Below are positions 33,344-46,118 of a stretch of DNA of 64,000 nucleotides, one piece after another. The stretch is from positions 104,503,501 to 104,567,500 of the forward strand of contig CM074857.1 in the NCBI GenBank assembly GCA_037501455.1, in the 5' to 3' direction. Numbering within the stretch: the stretch's first letter is position 1; every line of letters starts with the position of its first letter. A program made the position numbers and the translations under genes. Below the pieces are notes generated by a model that searched no databases, had not been told where the DNA came from, and saw only the letters and a list, made by a program, of their open reading frames with translations. Origin of the DNA: Lantana camara. Taxonomy: Eukaryota > Streptophyta > Magnoliopsida > Lamiales > Verbenaceae.

Positions 33344-36300
33344 CTCCCCCTCAAGTTGTATCGTCGGGTCCTCGATGTAAACTTGCCTAGTACTTCTGCA
33401 AATATCCTCCCATTCACGGCCTTTGTCAAGATGTCTGCCAGTTGGTCCTCGGACCTCACAAATGGAAGTTTAATAATCCTTTCCTCAATCTTCTCTTTAA
33501 TGAAGTGTCGGTCCACTTCTACATGCTTGGTCCTATCATGTTGTACAGGGTTCGCGGATATACTGATTGCCGCCCTATTGTCACATTTCAACCTACATGC
33601 TCCAGTAGGTGGAACTCCAATCTCTGTAAGCAACTTTCTTAACCAGAGCACTTCTGCTATTCCACGGGCGATACCCCTAAATTCTGCCTCTGCACTTGAC
33701 AGCGCCACTACTTTCTGCTTCTTACTTTTCCATGTTACCACATTACCTCCGACCAATGTGAAGTAGCCAGAAGTCGACCTCCGATCACTAGGACTCCCAG
33801 CCCAGTCTGCATCTGTATAGGCATCAATCTCTAGGTGTCCATGCTTCTGAAACACAACACCCCTTCCCGGACAACTCTTCAGATACCTGCACACTCTGAT
33901 TGCTGCGTCCATGTGTTCCTTCTGAGGTCGGTGCATGAACTGACTAAGCACGCCCACAGCATAAGCAATATCAGGTCTGGTATGGGATAATTAGATCAGT
34001 TTCCCTACCAAGTGCTGATATCGTGCCTTCTCTACCTCCTCTGCTTCTTTGTCAATTCTCAATCCATGATTAACCACCATAGGAGTTTCGGCTGGTTTAC
34101 AGTCCAATAGCCCTGTCTCAGCGAGTAAGTCAAGAACAAACTTTCTCTGAGAAATATATATCCCTTTCTTGGACCGCAGTACTTCAATCCCAAGAAAGTA
34201 CTTCAACTGTCCCAGGTCCTTCATTTCAAATTCTTCGAATAGGCTCTTCCTTAAGCGCGAAATTTCTTCAGAATCATCCCCTGTAATCACCATATCATCT
34301 ACGTAGATGATAAGACACGTCACCAGTGCTTCCCTTCGTTTGATGAAGAGAGAATGATCCGAATTACTTTGATGGTAGCCATACTTCTTCATCGCTGCAG
34401 AAAACCTACCAAACCAGGCTCTGGGCGACTGTTTCAACCCGTACAAAGCTTTCTTTAACCTGCACACTTCTCCTTTTCTGAACCCCCCAGTGAACCCCGG
34501 AGGGGGTTCCATGTAAACTTCTTCTTGAAGATCCCCATGCAGGAACGCATTCTTCACATCAAACTGATGAAGAGGCCAATCTCGGTTAGCTGCTATCGAG
34601 AATAGTACCCTGATAGTGTCAATTTTGGCAACAGGTGAGAAGGTCTCTGAATAGTCCACACCATACGTTTGTGTATACCCTTTTGCCACTAACCTCACCT
34701 TATACCGCTCTACACTTCCATCGGCTCTGTGCTTTACAGTAAAGACCCACCGGCATCCTACCGGTCTCGTCCCTAGGTGAACCATACATTTCTCCCACGT
34801 TTCATTTCTCTCGAGTGCCTCCATTTCAACCTGCATAGCCTGCACCCACTTTTCCTCTCCGAGAGCTTCTTCTACTTTACTTGGTATGGTGACAGAATGT
34901 ATGGCCATTGTATACGCCTGGGCTTGCTCTGCCATGGTACCTCGGACTAAGTTAGCTACTGGATATCTCGGAGTACGACCGATATGCTCAGCCTCATACC
35001 GTCTGGGTGGGACCCCTCTGTTCGCCCGTACAGGCAACACGTATCGTTCTGTGTCCTGTATAGTATTTTCCCTTTCCAACTCATCCTCCCCCTGGACCTC
35101 CATGTCCCCTGCACTGTTAGGACCATATGGAATAGGGGAAACAGCAGAACTCAAAGTTTTATTACTCACCTCAGGATTATTCGTCGGGGTAGTGGGCTCG
35201 GTGAAGGTAGACGTGGGTTGTACTTCGGGAGGTAGTGGCTCGGTGGTTCCGCCTGCTTGCTCTTTGGGGACTGTGTCGGGCCAGGACAGGGGTGGCACCC
35301 CACTCAGTGGATCCTGACTGATCTCCCCCTGACCGCTGAGTGGGGAATGATAGAAATATTCGGATTCCACGAAATCACAATCCATCGTGGTGAACAAACG
35401 CCGAGTAGAGGGGTGATAACACCTATACCCCTTCTGATTGACTCCATACCCGACAAAGACACACTTAATAGAACACGGGTCGAGTTTAGAACGGACAGCT
35501 TTAGGGAGGTGGACAAACACAGAGCACCCAAATACCCGTGGCTGGAGGGTCATGACAGAGGGAACAGTGACCTGACTGGCTAGACACTTCAGTGGTGTTT
35601 CGAAACTTAGGGGTTTGGAGGGCAATCGATTCACAAGGTATACAGAGGTAGCTACTGCCTCGGGCCACATATACTGAGGCCAGTGGGACTCTATTAGAAG
35701 AGACCTAGACATCTCAAGTAACTGACGGTTTCTGCGTTCAGCTACACCGTTTTGCTGTGGGGTGTGTGGGCACGAAGTTTGGTGCACTAACCCATGGTCC
35801 TGAAAAAATTGTTTTAAAACAGAGTTCACATATTCCCCCCCATTATCTGACCGAAGCACTTGAATGTGAGAATGAAACTGTGTGCGAACCATATTAAAAA
35901 ACTCAATGAATTTTACTGATACTTCAGCTTTATTTTTAAGGAAATAGATCCCAGTCATACGTGAATAGTCATCAATAAAGAGAACAAAATATTTGAAACC
36001 ATGACTTGACTCGGTGTTCGGGGCAGGACCCCATACATCAGAATGTACTAATGAAAAAACTGACTCAGACCTGGAGTTTGACACAGGATAAGACTGCTTA
36101 TGACTTTTTTGCGAGTAAACAAGTCTCACAAGAAAAACTACTATCTGAAGAAAACAACTTTGGAAATAATAACTTAAGATACCCTAACGAAGGATGACCC
36201 AAGCGCCGGTGCCACAACCACTGTTGGCGATCCACTATCCCGTGAGCAAGCGCTGCAGTTCCGTGTTGAGACACCTCGTCGACGTAGTACAACCCCCGTT

Positions 36301-38005
36301 CCTCAGTACCACGCCCAATCACCTTCCCCGATCGAATATCCTGCAATAAACAGAACGTAGGAAACATCAATACCATGCAATTGAGTTCTTTAGTAACTTG
36401 GCTTATAGAAAGTAGCTTGCAAGATAAACTGGGCACATAAAGGTAATTTTTTAATTTTAGCTCCGGGGAAAGTGTCACGGTCCCCATGCCTTCAACCGGG
36501 CAAACGTCACCACTGGCATTAAAAATCCCTTTCCTTGATGAGGTACGACAATCTTCTAGATCTGTACGATCATTGGTCATCGTATCAGTGGCTCCACAAT
36601 CGAAAATCCATCGTGAGATCCGCCCCACTCCTTGTGAGTGAGTCTGCAAAGCTGAACCTGCTATATTACTTTTTACACATGGGTCCCTTGTACAAAAATG
36701 TGAAGAAGGGACCTCACAACTATTGGGGGAACAATTATCGGGGGTTAAATTGAAAAGCTTATTACATTGGGGGGCCAACTTACAATTGGGGGATGAAATA
36801 TTGGAAGATAAAGTATGTAAAGGGCAGGACGGTAATTTCGCCCAAGACCCTATACCTAAATTGGCGTGACCCATGCTCTCATTCACTCCATCCGCCGCTG
36901 AGTCTTCTTCCTTCTTCTTTTCTGTGGAAACTTCATCCCCTCCGGTGGCAACCGACGCCGTGCCATATGCCGGCTTTGAGTGATCCCGGCGGCGGCTCTT
37001 CCACCCCTCCGGCCACCCAATGAGCTCGTAACACCCTTCATTCGAGTGGCCGACCCTCCTACACTGACCACAGACAATTGGCGTTGCTTCGTTGCTGTAA
37101 TTCCAGCGTGGAGCCGCCGGCATCTGTCTTGGCGGCCCACCAGCCGCGGCTGATTTAATCGGAGGGTTTCGTGACTTACTACGTCCGAATCCTTCGCGCA
37201 CCTGACCCCCTGCTGCTAAGCCGGCTCCGACTCCTGTTCCCGTCGCCAATGAAGAGCTTCGACCCCCTAATATGTCCCGTCGATTTCCCTCTCGTCGGAT
37301 GGTGGCATAGGCCCTTTCAACTGTCGGAAGTGGGTCCTCTTTCAGGAGGTCTCGTCGCTCCGATTCGTACCTATCGTCTATCCCGGCGAGAAATTGGAAT
37401 AACTGGGTCTCCGATCTGAGGCGATTGAAGGCCGTAATGTCCCGATCACAGGCCATCGGATTCGGTTGCCGGAGTTCGATTTCTCTCCAGATTCGTTGGA
37501 GGCTGATGTAGTATTTTTCGATGCTATCCGTCCCCTGTCTTAAGTTGTTGGCTTTGACCGTAAGGTCGAAAATCTGTAGGCCGTCTGAGCTTTGGCTGTA
37601 TGTGGAGTTCAAGGCATCCCACAGCGTTTTCGCCGATGGGTATTCGGCGAATAACGTTACCAGGTCTGGTTCCATATTATGTAATAACCAGGTGCAAACT
37701 ATTAAGTCCGTCTGTTCCCATTTTGCATAAGCTGGTGAACCTGTCGCTGGGGCTGGTGGGTTTCCGGTAAGATGGTGCAACTTTCCCCTTCCTCCAATCT
37801 CCATCTTCATCAGTCGTGACCAAAGGGAATAGTTGAACTGGTTTAATTTAATATTGATTGATATGGATTGTGGCATTTGGGTGTGGTTTTGATTAATCTC
37901 GGGCTATTGTTGTAGGCTGCTGAGTATACTGGCTAGTTGCATGGCTAGGGAGTCGCCGGGCTGTTGCGATCCCTTGCCGGTGCTGCTGTTGCTGTCTTCG
38001 GCCAT
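33190..38005 (-). pseudogene. copia gag-pol polyprotein with three frame lesions
   Basis: Gag starts at the Met at 38005. The gag part carries a zinc knuckle CGQCRRVGHSNEGC. Then follow the protease site (WIFDCGAT), a GAG-pre-integrase HRRLGHPS...CETC, and integrase with D, D and E at LVHSDVWG, LRSDNGGEY and NGVAERRNR. RT has YVDDMVITG, and RNase H has DADWAG and SSAEAEF. Lesions: a TAG at 37904-37906 near the gag start; a frame change at a six-T run (plus strand 36105-36110) between the protease and integrase parts; and a TAA at 33991-33993 between RT and RNase H. ORFs on either side otherwise abut and are undamaged. The protease has Cys where Ser or Thr is usual after the catalytic Asp. The copy looks recently inserted but non-autonomous unless the lesions are assembly errors or readthrough sites. 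Confidence 0.93.
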
Positions 38006-38059
38006 GGCCGGGGAAGGTACGGTACGTGATGAGCAAGGTTCGAATCCAATTATTGGATC

Positions 38060-38078
38060 GTCACCCGCTCTGATACCA
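38060..38078 (-). other. Primer-binding site of the copia element
   Basis: Minus-strand TGGTATCAGAGCGGGTGA is complementary to the 3' end of initiator tRNA-Met and lies directly beside the 5' LTR. Confidence 0.93.
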
Positions 38079-38271
38079 TGTTTGCTATTGAAGGATTCAT
38101 AATGTGGGAAGTATTTTCTATTGAATTTCTGTATGAAAAGAGCACTGTACAAGGGAGACTAAATATACGTACAAAACTATGCTAAGAAAGGAAATACAAT
38201 CACGCCTATGATTTACACGATTATACAAATCCTTAATTACTTGCTTATTATTTGCTTTCCATATCTTTACA
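38079..38271 (-). repeat. 5' LTR of the copia element
   Basis: 193-bp copy, identical by eye to 33151-33343, bordered by the AATAC target duplication. Confidence 0.94.
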
Positions 38272-38276
38272 AATAC

Positions 38277-39304
38277 TTCTACTGGTGCTTCAACCGTCCG
38301 TCTCTCTTATCACTTATAGACGACTGCATCTACTTCAAAACCAAATCAAATGGAGACACGTTGGATCACGAGTCGATTTGTATGACTCGAGCTTTAAGTG
38401 TTAAAGAATCTACATTCACTAAGATTTGAAATTAAGTTTGATTACCTATTCAAGTATTAGTTGGATTGTTAGGTTTTGTTCTATTAGATATGGAGCAACT
38501 ATGATTATTCATAAATTTGTTAGAATTACGGCCTTAAACCTACGTTATCTTTTCTATTGTTCCTTTGTATTTTTGATTTAGTAAATTTTTCCTTGTGATT
38601 TTGATTTTCAAAAAGAAAATTTGTTATTTTATTATTTTGCTAAAGTAAATTACTGTAATCAAAATAAATTAATTATATTTCCTGAAAAGTATGTAGACCG
38701 TCCGACAAGTAGGTGACGGGAGGGATTTGCGGGCTTTAGATGGGGCCCACAATTGTTTTCTTGTGTTTCGTATTACATTATAAAAATACTCAATTTATTA
38801 AATTAATAATATCTCTGACCTAAGCGTGACTCCACAGTGTCACCGCCACATTGTATTTGGTCTTCGGTCTTCCATATTGCAAAGTTACAACATAAAATTA
38901 ATATTATATTTATGGTATTACGATCGCATGCTATTTTAGCACCGCCCATGTGATAAAATTTAAGAAAAAATTTATATTCGATGTTCGTATTGTATTATCA
39001 TCGTTGTATTTATATTTACTAGCATAAACTCTGTGCGATGCATGGAAATTATTTCAATATTATTTTTTATTGATATTTTTCTTCAAAAAAGAAAAAAAAT
39101 GATCGATAGAAAACAATATTTTTAAATATTTTTTTTCACTTCATGCAGAGATAAGAGAGAAAGAAAACATTTGCATGTTTTATATTTTATTTAAAAATTA
39201 AATCACACAATAAATGCAAGAAATATACGGATACTTTCACTCTTGTTGATAGTTATTTAGAATATTTACCTATTTTGATGCTATGTATTCAATCTAAGGA
39301 TATT
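38277..39304. other. AT-rich spacer, no gene seen
   Basis: Only short ORFs without recognisable homology. No MITE termini were found. Confidence 0.5.
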
Positions 39305-40018
39305 AAAGATAAGAAAAGAAAAATGACATAAACAAAAATTTTAAAAAGTAATAAGGTTAAAAGACATCATAATATCATTCTTCATGTAAACTATACGAAA
39401 TATTAGAATCGAAAGAATTCTAAGTATATAATTTCTTTTTTGGTGAAAAACCACGTATATAAATGCATTCAAGAAGATAAAAATTATAAAATAAAAATTA
39501 AACAATGTAAAATACTTTGATTGATAAATCTCAAAATGCAATGAAAATGATAAATGTAAAGGTCGGAGAAAAACTACAAAAATCTTAAAATGAAATAAGA
39601 AATATAGAAAAAGGTTAATATATGTATCTAAGAATATAAAACCTATCAAGATGGAAACTTAAAGATAAGAAAAGAAAACCGACATGAACAAAGATTTAAA
39701 AAAGTAATAAGGTTAAAAGGCATTAAAATATCATTTTTCGTGTAAACTATATGAAATATTATAATCGAAAGAATGCTACGTATATAATTTCTTTTTTTGG
39801 TGAAAAGATACACATATAAATGCATTCAAGAAGATAAAAATTATAAAATAAAAATGAAACGATGTAAAATACTTTGATTGATAAATTTCAAAATGTAATG
39901 AGAATGATAAATGTAAAGGCCGGAGAAGAACTAAAAAAAAATCTTAAAATTGCAATAAAAAATATAAAAAGGTTAATATATGTATCTAAGAATATAAGAC
40001 CTGTCAAGATTGAAACTT
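39305..40018. repeat. ~356-bp tandem duplication
   Basis: Unit 1 (39305-39660) and unit 2 (39661-40018) are collinear and about 90% alike by eye, both starting AAAGATAAGAAAAGAAAA and ending GAAACTT. Non-coding and AT-rich. Confidence 0.88.
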
Positions 40019-41261
40019 AAATCATTAAAAATGAGTAAAAGAATATAAAACTCATAAAACTATAAAATAATGACTTTCAAAATCTTAAGAAAATCTTCAA
40101 CATAATAAAAAAAAAAAAAGTAGTAAATCAATTAAATGTATAGGAATTAAAAAGTGAAATTCCAACCTATCAAAAAATACCAATTTATTCTTAGAATTTA
40201 ATTACAAATGGAATATTATTCACCATTAACTGTGCTTATTCTTCAATTTATTTTTCAAGATATAGAGTTCAAACTTTTATTACTTTCTTAAACATATTAA
40301 ATAATGGATTTTAGTTATGGAAGAAATAATATTTTAAACTATAAAAGCTTGAAGAAAAAATCTCAAATTTTGACAGTTACCATAAATAATAAAGTTTTTA
40401 GCTAAGATAACTATGATTATTGCTTAAATTAAGGGATTCCATAAACATTATTTTAAATTTGATTAATAGTTTAAATATTTCTTCTAATAAAATAATATAA
40501 AATTTTAAAAAGTCACCACTTGATCATAATTGAATTAATTATGGTTTAAAAACATTCGTCTAAATATATAATTTGATTTTTAAAAGAAAAGAAAGATTTG
40601 ACCAATACGATATATAATGACTCAACGTCCAAAAGATGTTGCCCTTAACTCTTAACAAAGGAAAATTTTGACCAAAACTAATATGGAAAAATCCATAATA
40701 CTTGAATTAAAGTTATTAATTATTTTCTTCATCCAAAAGATATCGCCCTTAAAGACTCAAAATTAAATATAAACCTTTAAATAAGATTTAAAAAGATATT
40801 TATTATTTTAAAAGATGATTAATGATGGTTTCCCAACTACACTAAAAAACATCTATTTAAATTCAGATATATATATATCAAACACCGAAATAATATAAAA
40901 CATAAAAAAAGGTATTATTATTTCATAATTAATAATATGGTGAAGATGGACAAAATAAGAATTTTAAAACCACAAACTTAAAATAAGATAAACTGAAATA
41001 CACTTAAAAAGATATGAAAAATGCGTAGAATTTAGAAAAAAATAGGGCGAAGAAAAAATAAGTATATATATATATATATTTATTTTGTTCTATATCAAAT
41101 TAATGAATTCAACATACATCTCTCCATTTTATAGAAAAACACCTTTCAAAATAAAAGTTCATAAAACAAAATCAAATATTTCAGAATAAGATTCACATCG
41201 ACTAAACCCACAAGAAGTAAATTAAGTCCCAAAGGATCTTAAAAAGTCTAATTTATAACTC
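40019..41261. other. AT-rich spacer, no gene seen
   Basis: Dense A/T with short (TA)n runs near 40869 and 41063. No coding signal. Confidence 0.5.
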
Positions 41262-41549
41262 TCAATAGGCATATGAACCATCACTTTGTTCATCTTCTCT
41301 CTCCGGAGGAAGATCACGTGACAACAACATTTTCTGCATAAAATTGTATCCCTCCTGACCAATAGATTCATTCTCGGTGATGATGAAGTAGACCAACATC
41401 GGATAATGGCCAACATAAAATGCATAACTATCTTGATGGATGTTCACCGCCCTTTCAAATCGAGTCAATTCGACATGGCCAGTGCCGGCATACCTGACCT
41501 GCAAGTGCTCGAGCTAGGAGTTGATGTTAAACCTGTCACTAAGCTCCTG
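41262..41549 (-). pseudogene. SF3B5 (SF3b10) splicing-factor pseudogene
   Basis: The minus-strand translation resembles the small SF3b subunit 5 of the U2 snRNP: SDRFNINS, LEHLQVRYAGTGH, DSYAFYVGHYPML, YFIITENESIG, YNFMQKMLL and LPPERED. A TAG stop interrupts it between FNINS and LEHL (about 41513-41515), where family members have Gln. The family start Met is absent upstream. The C-terminus runs past the usual end by about ten residues. Parts could be translated from the internal Met at 41504, but that lacks the N-terminal helix. I read it as a decayed gene copy; no poly(A) tail or target duplication was found, so its mechanism of origin is open. Confidence 0.75.
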
Positions 41550-42653
41550 AGTAACAATAAGTTAATTACATCAAAATAATCATGAACGATTATATATAAA
41601 AAAAAAAGAAAAACAGATTGACAAAACTGAAAGAAAAAATATAAATATCGAATAATTAACCTAAAAGGTTAAATAACAACAATAATCTACTATGAAAAAA
41701 AAAAAAAAAAATCAAAACACATAATGTAACAACACAATGAAGGAACACATGCGAGAAAAAATTGTTTGTTAAAGAGAGAGAGAGAGAGTAATATAATAAA
41801 GTGAGTAGTATAAAAGATGAATGAAAAGGAAGAAGTACGTCTCATTTTATAATGTAAGATAAATAAATATTTTGTAATTATGTAAAAATATTACTATGTA
41901 TAAAATCAATCAGCATTAATTATGATTTTCAAAATTTGAAATCATATAGTGACAAAAAATTAGGTATGGATGGGTAGATAATTATTTACATTTATAGATT
42001 AGATTTCATCCAAATTTATTTATATGTGTATATATAAATAATGCATTCCAAATAAATAAATTAATAATAATTTTCTTAAGTAATTAAAAGAATTTGAAGT
42101 GAAATGAATTAATTTTTCAAATTAATTAAATAGTATAGCATTTAGTTCGTATTCCATATTTTAATATATAAAAATTTTAATTCATTTAATTTAATTATCA
42201 CATTTTGGAATGATCATGCATAGAATTTCCTTTTTCTTTTTTCAAATGATTTAGGCAAAATGTAAGGGATTAATTATATTCACAGTAATAGTGGATAATT
42301 AGGATAAATAAATATCAATTTACAATTCATAAAAGAATTAATAATAAAATTATATCAAAAAAGAAAACAATTCTATTTGGTCAAAATTGTATGATTAAAG
42401 TCAAATATCGTTATTAAATATATAATGATATATTTAATAACGATATAAATTTATTAAGTATTAATTTTAGATTTAAAAAAATTAATTAATTTGATGGAGT
42501 AAGTTAATTAATTTGTGTCAATTATATATATATATATATATATTAACTATTAACTTTAGATTTAAAAAAATTAATTAATTTGATGGAGTAATTTAAGAAA
42601 CATAATTAATTCTCTGTATTTTGTAATGTTTGAATTTAAATTTAAAATTGTAG
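41550..42653. other. AT-rich spacer with short repeats
   Basis: Includes a (GA)n run near 41776-41790, poly(A) near 41695-41711, and TTAATTAATTTGATGGAGTA repeated near 42481 and 42570 around a (TA)n run. No gene seen. Confidence 0.5.
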
Positions 42654-43124
42654 TGATTTTTTTTATGGAAATTGTATCCGTGATTTAAGTAATTAGCCAT
42701 TAAAATTAATTTAATAAATTTATAAAAATATCAAATACATGAATATAATATTAACCTTATTTAATTAATAGAAATATCAAAATTAATTTCATTCGGTCAA
42801 ACTTACCAAGATTAATTATTTTTCTTAGTTACTATTCTTTTTTTAAATAATATACAAAATAAAGATAAGCCAATCACTGATTTTTTTTATGGAAATTGTA
42901 TCCATGACTTAAGTAATTAACCATTAAAATTAATTTAATAAATTTATTGAAATATCAAATACATGAATATAATATTAACCTTACTTAATTAATAGAAATA
43001 TCAAAATTAATTTCATTCGGTCAAACTTGCCAAGATTAATTATTTTCCTTAATTACTACTTCTTTTTTTTTTTTTACTTATTTTTATAAAAAAATAATAT
43101 ACAAAATAAAGATAAGCCAATCAT
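42654..43124. repeat. ~224-248-bp tandem duplication
   Basis: Unit 1 (42654-42877) and unit 2 (42878-43124) share long blocks including ATGGAAATTGTATCC, AATATCAAATACATGAATAT, TTTCATTCGGTCAAACTT and GATAAGCCAATCA in the same order. Non-coding. Confidence 0.87.
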
Positions 43125-43906
43125 ATTTTTTCTATCTAATTAAAAACTTCAAAAAAACCACAAAATTCCACGTCATCAAAATGTACAATAAAAAGTCAAA
43201 CATCGTTATCAAATATATAATAGTATAGATATGAAATATTTAACTAGGAAAAGATAATTCTTTAAACTTTTTAATCTTATTGTATAGAATGTTATTTTAC
43301 TCGCTATAACTTGTACTTTCTGTATTCTATTTGTTATAAATTTGAAATGAATCAAACTATTAAACTATTAAATTAAACAATTCGCTAAATAATAGTTGTG
43401 TGTTTGAACATCCGACCACATATGACGAATCTTGCACCTTAGTCCTTAAGCATATTCGATCAATTTTTTGATAAATTTATGTGCTTGAAATATATAGCGT
43501 ATCAGCGTATGAATAGGGATGAAACCAAATAATTATAATTATAACCCAAATTTGTCTTTGTGGGATTAGCGCAACACGAAGCCTGAAGGAATGTACTTGT
43601 TGGGTAGCAAACATATTCACATTAGAAGATCGGAGGAAATTTATTGAATATATAGATGTTCAACCAACGTCATTAGTATGGTAGCTTTTGAGAGATATCT
43701 AAAAATAAATCCGTATGGACAATATCATACTTACGTGGGGTTAGGGTGAATGATGCGCGCAGTCCTACCAATATTTTACACTTATTATTTTAAATTTTTA
43801 ATTGGTTGAGATACGGTTATATTGATTTTAGGTTATAATTTTCCAACAATTATCATTCAAATATTTCATATTTTAACAATGTATATTTGTAGAAGGATAT
43901 AAATTA

Positions 43907-44525
43907 GGGCTAATTTTTTTAAAAGGACCAAATATCCCTAATACTTATTCAAACCCCCCAATTCAATTTTTATACATTTACAATCCCCAATACACAAAAC
44001 ATTTTTTTCTAAACCCCCCAATCACCTAAAAAGTCTACTGTACCCCTATTTTTTTTTCCTTTTTCCACTCCATTTTTACTTCTTCCACACCATCATCTTC
44101 TTCCTCAAGAAATTTACCGGAGCTCCGCCGCTGCCGCCACCACCGGACCGCCGCCGGAGGTGGTCCAAAAATTCCCAAAAAATTCACCGGGCACGTACTT
44201 CTTGTCCTCGTTCCATATCTTCGGTTAGTTTTTCAAAATTGGAATCATTTGTCCCAAATTTCAAATCTAAAAATTTTAGATCTAAAAAAGAAATGACGAT
44301 AACTCACAAACCGCTTGACGAAAATCGAATTCGTTCCGTGCAATATGTTTATCATGTCGAGACCTTCAAGATCCATACCATTTTGGTCGGAAAATATCAC
44401 CGGACAGAAAACCCATTTTCTATTGAAATTTGCAGGTTTCCGCCGGGCCTCCCGTCGCCTTTTCCGACCATTTTCAATAGACGTGGTTGGTACCAATGAA
44501 GTCACGACGTCGAAATGAGTTTATA
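43907..44525. mobile_element. Truncated copy of a Mutator-like element (inverted relative to 60274-61223)
   Basis: From GGGCTAATTT to about 44525 it matches the reverse complement of 60.6-61.22 kb. Shared features are an end with CCCAATTCAATTTTTATACA-like text, a GC-rich tract at 44110-44170, TAGATCTAAAA, CGAAGATATGGAACGAG-complement, and the TTTTCAATAGAC stretch. The other end of the element is missing. Small ORFs in it have no homology I recognise. Confidence 0.72.
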
Positions 44526-45935
44526 AATTACCATTTTTTTTTTTTATAATAGACATCACATGTTTAGATAATTATATTAATTTTCAAAAAACATAAAAAC
44601 AAAAAAGGGAGGAAAGGACGAAATTATATTCTAAAGAAATTCCACTTTACGATTATAATCATAACGTTTGTTACCAATACGAAATAAATTGCATAAAGTT
44701 TGCCTGTTTGGACTTTGGAGCATAATAATGTCAAAAGAAATTGGACCTATGATACTGAGGCACGTGAAATTGACCAAGTCGAGTTGAAATTTTAAGGTAG
44801 CTTAGTGGGACAAATATCCCAACGTGGTTAGGCAATCGGCAATCCATGTTGTTATAGACAATGACTCTAAGTCTCTAACCAAACATAAATTGGAGAATTG
44901 GACTTTAGAGTATGAGATTACCTTTGTCCCCTCAAATATATGTGAAATTTTAGGTCAGACTCACTCAATCGAATATAATTAATTATGTAGACAAATATTT
45001 TGTATTTGCTATTTACTTCGTCATAATTTTTATTTTTTATTAATTACACAATAAATATAAAAGAACTCTTATCTCGTTACATTAGATTTATCGAACTGAG
45101 TTCAGCTAAACTTATCCCCCACTTACAATTCAACTTGGGTGTCCTAATTGCTTTCATATTACAAAAATCCGTATCTAAATCCAACGAGCGTACCGGATTA
45201 TTGTCTGCAAACAATTATTATCTAATGAATTTTTTTATTACTTTTACTTATATTATTTTTGAAAGATATGTAAATTTAAAATTGTTAATAAAGGATGACT
45301 ATATTTTCTAAAAAAAATAGTGAAATATCTATTATTAAATACAAGAGAGATATATATGTTGTAATTATAATTATAATTACATTTTATTTTATAAAATAAT
45401 TAATTTGGTAAAATATCATAAGAAGTCAGGTTCGAATATTTTAACGGACTGAATTTCTTAAGGGGCATAATTAATAACTTCCTTTCAATTGATATATTTA
45501 TTTATATATAAAGTATAAAAATTATATTTTGAAGTATTAACATACAAAATAAAAGTATAAAATCGTGTATATGAGATATTATGTTAATAAAATAGTTTGC
45601 GTGGAAGCGAAAAGTGATGTGATATGTCATTTAATGTTTCTTCAAGACTATTTTGGTATTTTTGCCGAAATTAGAAGTGAAATCTAATTATAAATTTGAA
45701 TTGGGGAGTTAGAATTGATAGTTTTTTTCATGAGAGAGTGATGCCTAATTTGTCTTGTGCGCTGGCCGTTGGGGAGTTTTGCCTCATTCCCCCATTTCTT
45801 AATTCCATATTCGTTCCATTTGTTTCGAATGACGGATATTTTTAATCGAATATGATCCATCGAACTTTTTTATCAGTGGAATGTATCAAATCAAAATTCG
45901 GTAACCGTCCTATTTCTATAATAGTTAACAATACA
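44526..45935. other. AT-rich spacer upstream of the 46119 gene
   Basis: No ORF with homology, RNA gene or MITE ends found. Confidence 0.5.
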
Positions 45936-45942
45936 ATTGGAA

Positions 45943-46000
45943 GCCCATGGGCCATGGGCCCAGCATTTGTGGACGCATTATTGAGGGAGCTGAGGCCCAT
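45943..46000 (+). promoter_or_regulatory. Clustered TGGGCC/GGCCCA (site II-like) promoter motifs
   Basis: A palindromic cluster GCCCATGGGCCATGGGCCC at 45943-45961 and a further GGCCCAT at 45994-46000 lie 120-180 bp before the ATG at 46119. Such motifs are known TCP-factor sites in promoters of constitutively expressed plant genes. Assignment to this gene is by position. Confidence 0.5.
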
Positions 46001-46118
46001 TATTATTGGGCGCTGTAAATACATATCATAACACCCCCGCCAAAACCTCTCTTCTCAGAGGACCTATACGTACAAAATCTGTATGTAATTGTGAAGTAAT
46101 CTACACAGAGTTGCAGCT

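Larger units (their letters stand above)
33151..38271 (-). mobile_element. Young Ty1/copia retrotransposon, full length (5.12 kb)
   Basis: Two 193-bp LTRs (33151-33343 and 38079-38271) read identical by eye. They are flanked by a perfect AATAC duplication (33146-33150, 38272-38276). A tRNA-Met type PBS (TGGTATCAGAGC, minus) adjoins the 5' LTR, and a purine tract (TTGAGGGGGAG, minus) adjoins the 3' LTR. Domain order gag, protease, integrase, RT, RNase H is that of copia. Identical LTRs imply recent insertion. Confidence 0.96.

Noticed and set aside
33356..33766. Plus-strand ORFs over the copia pol region (also 34886-35583, 36535-37419)
   Set aside because: They lie opposite long minus-strand RT, RNase H, integrase and gag frames with clear motifs.
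41222..41504. Intact short gene starting at the Met at 41504
   Set aside because: Upstream family homology continues past a TAG, the family N-terminus is excluded and the stop is displaced, so a pseudogene is the better reading.
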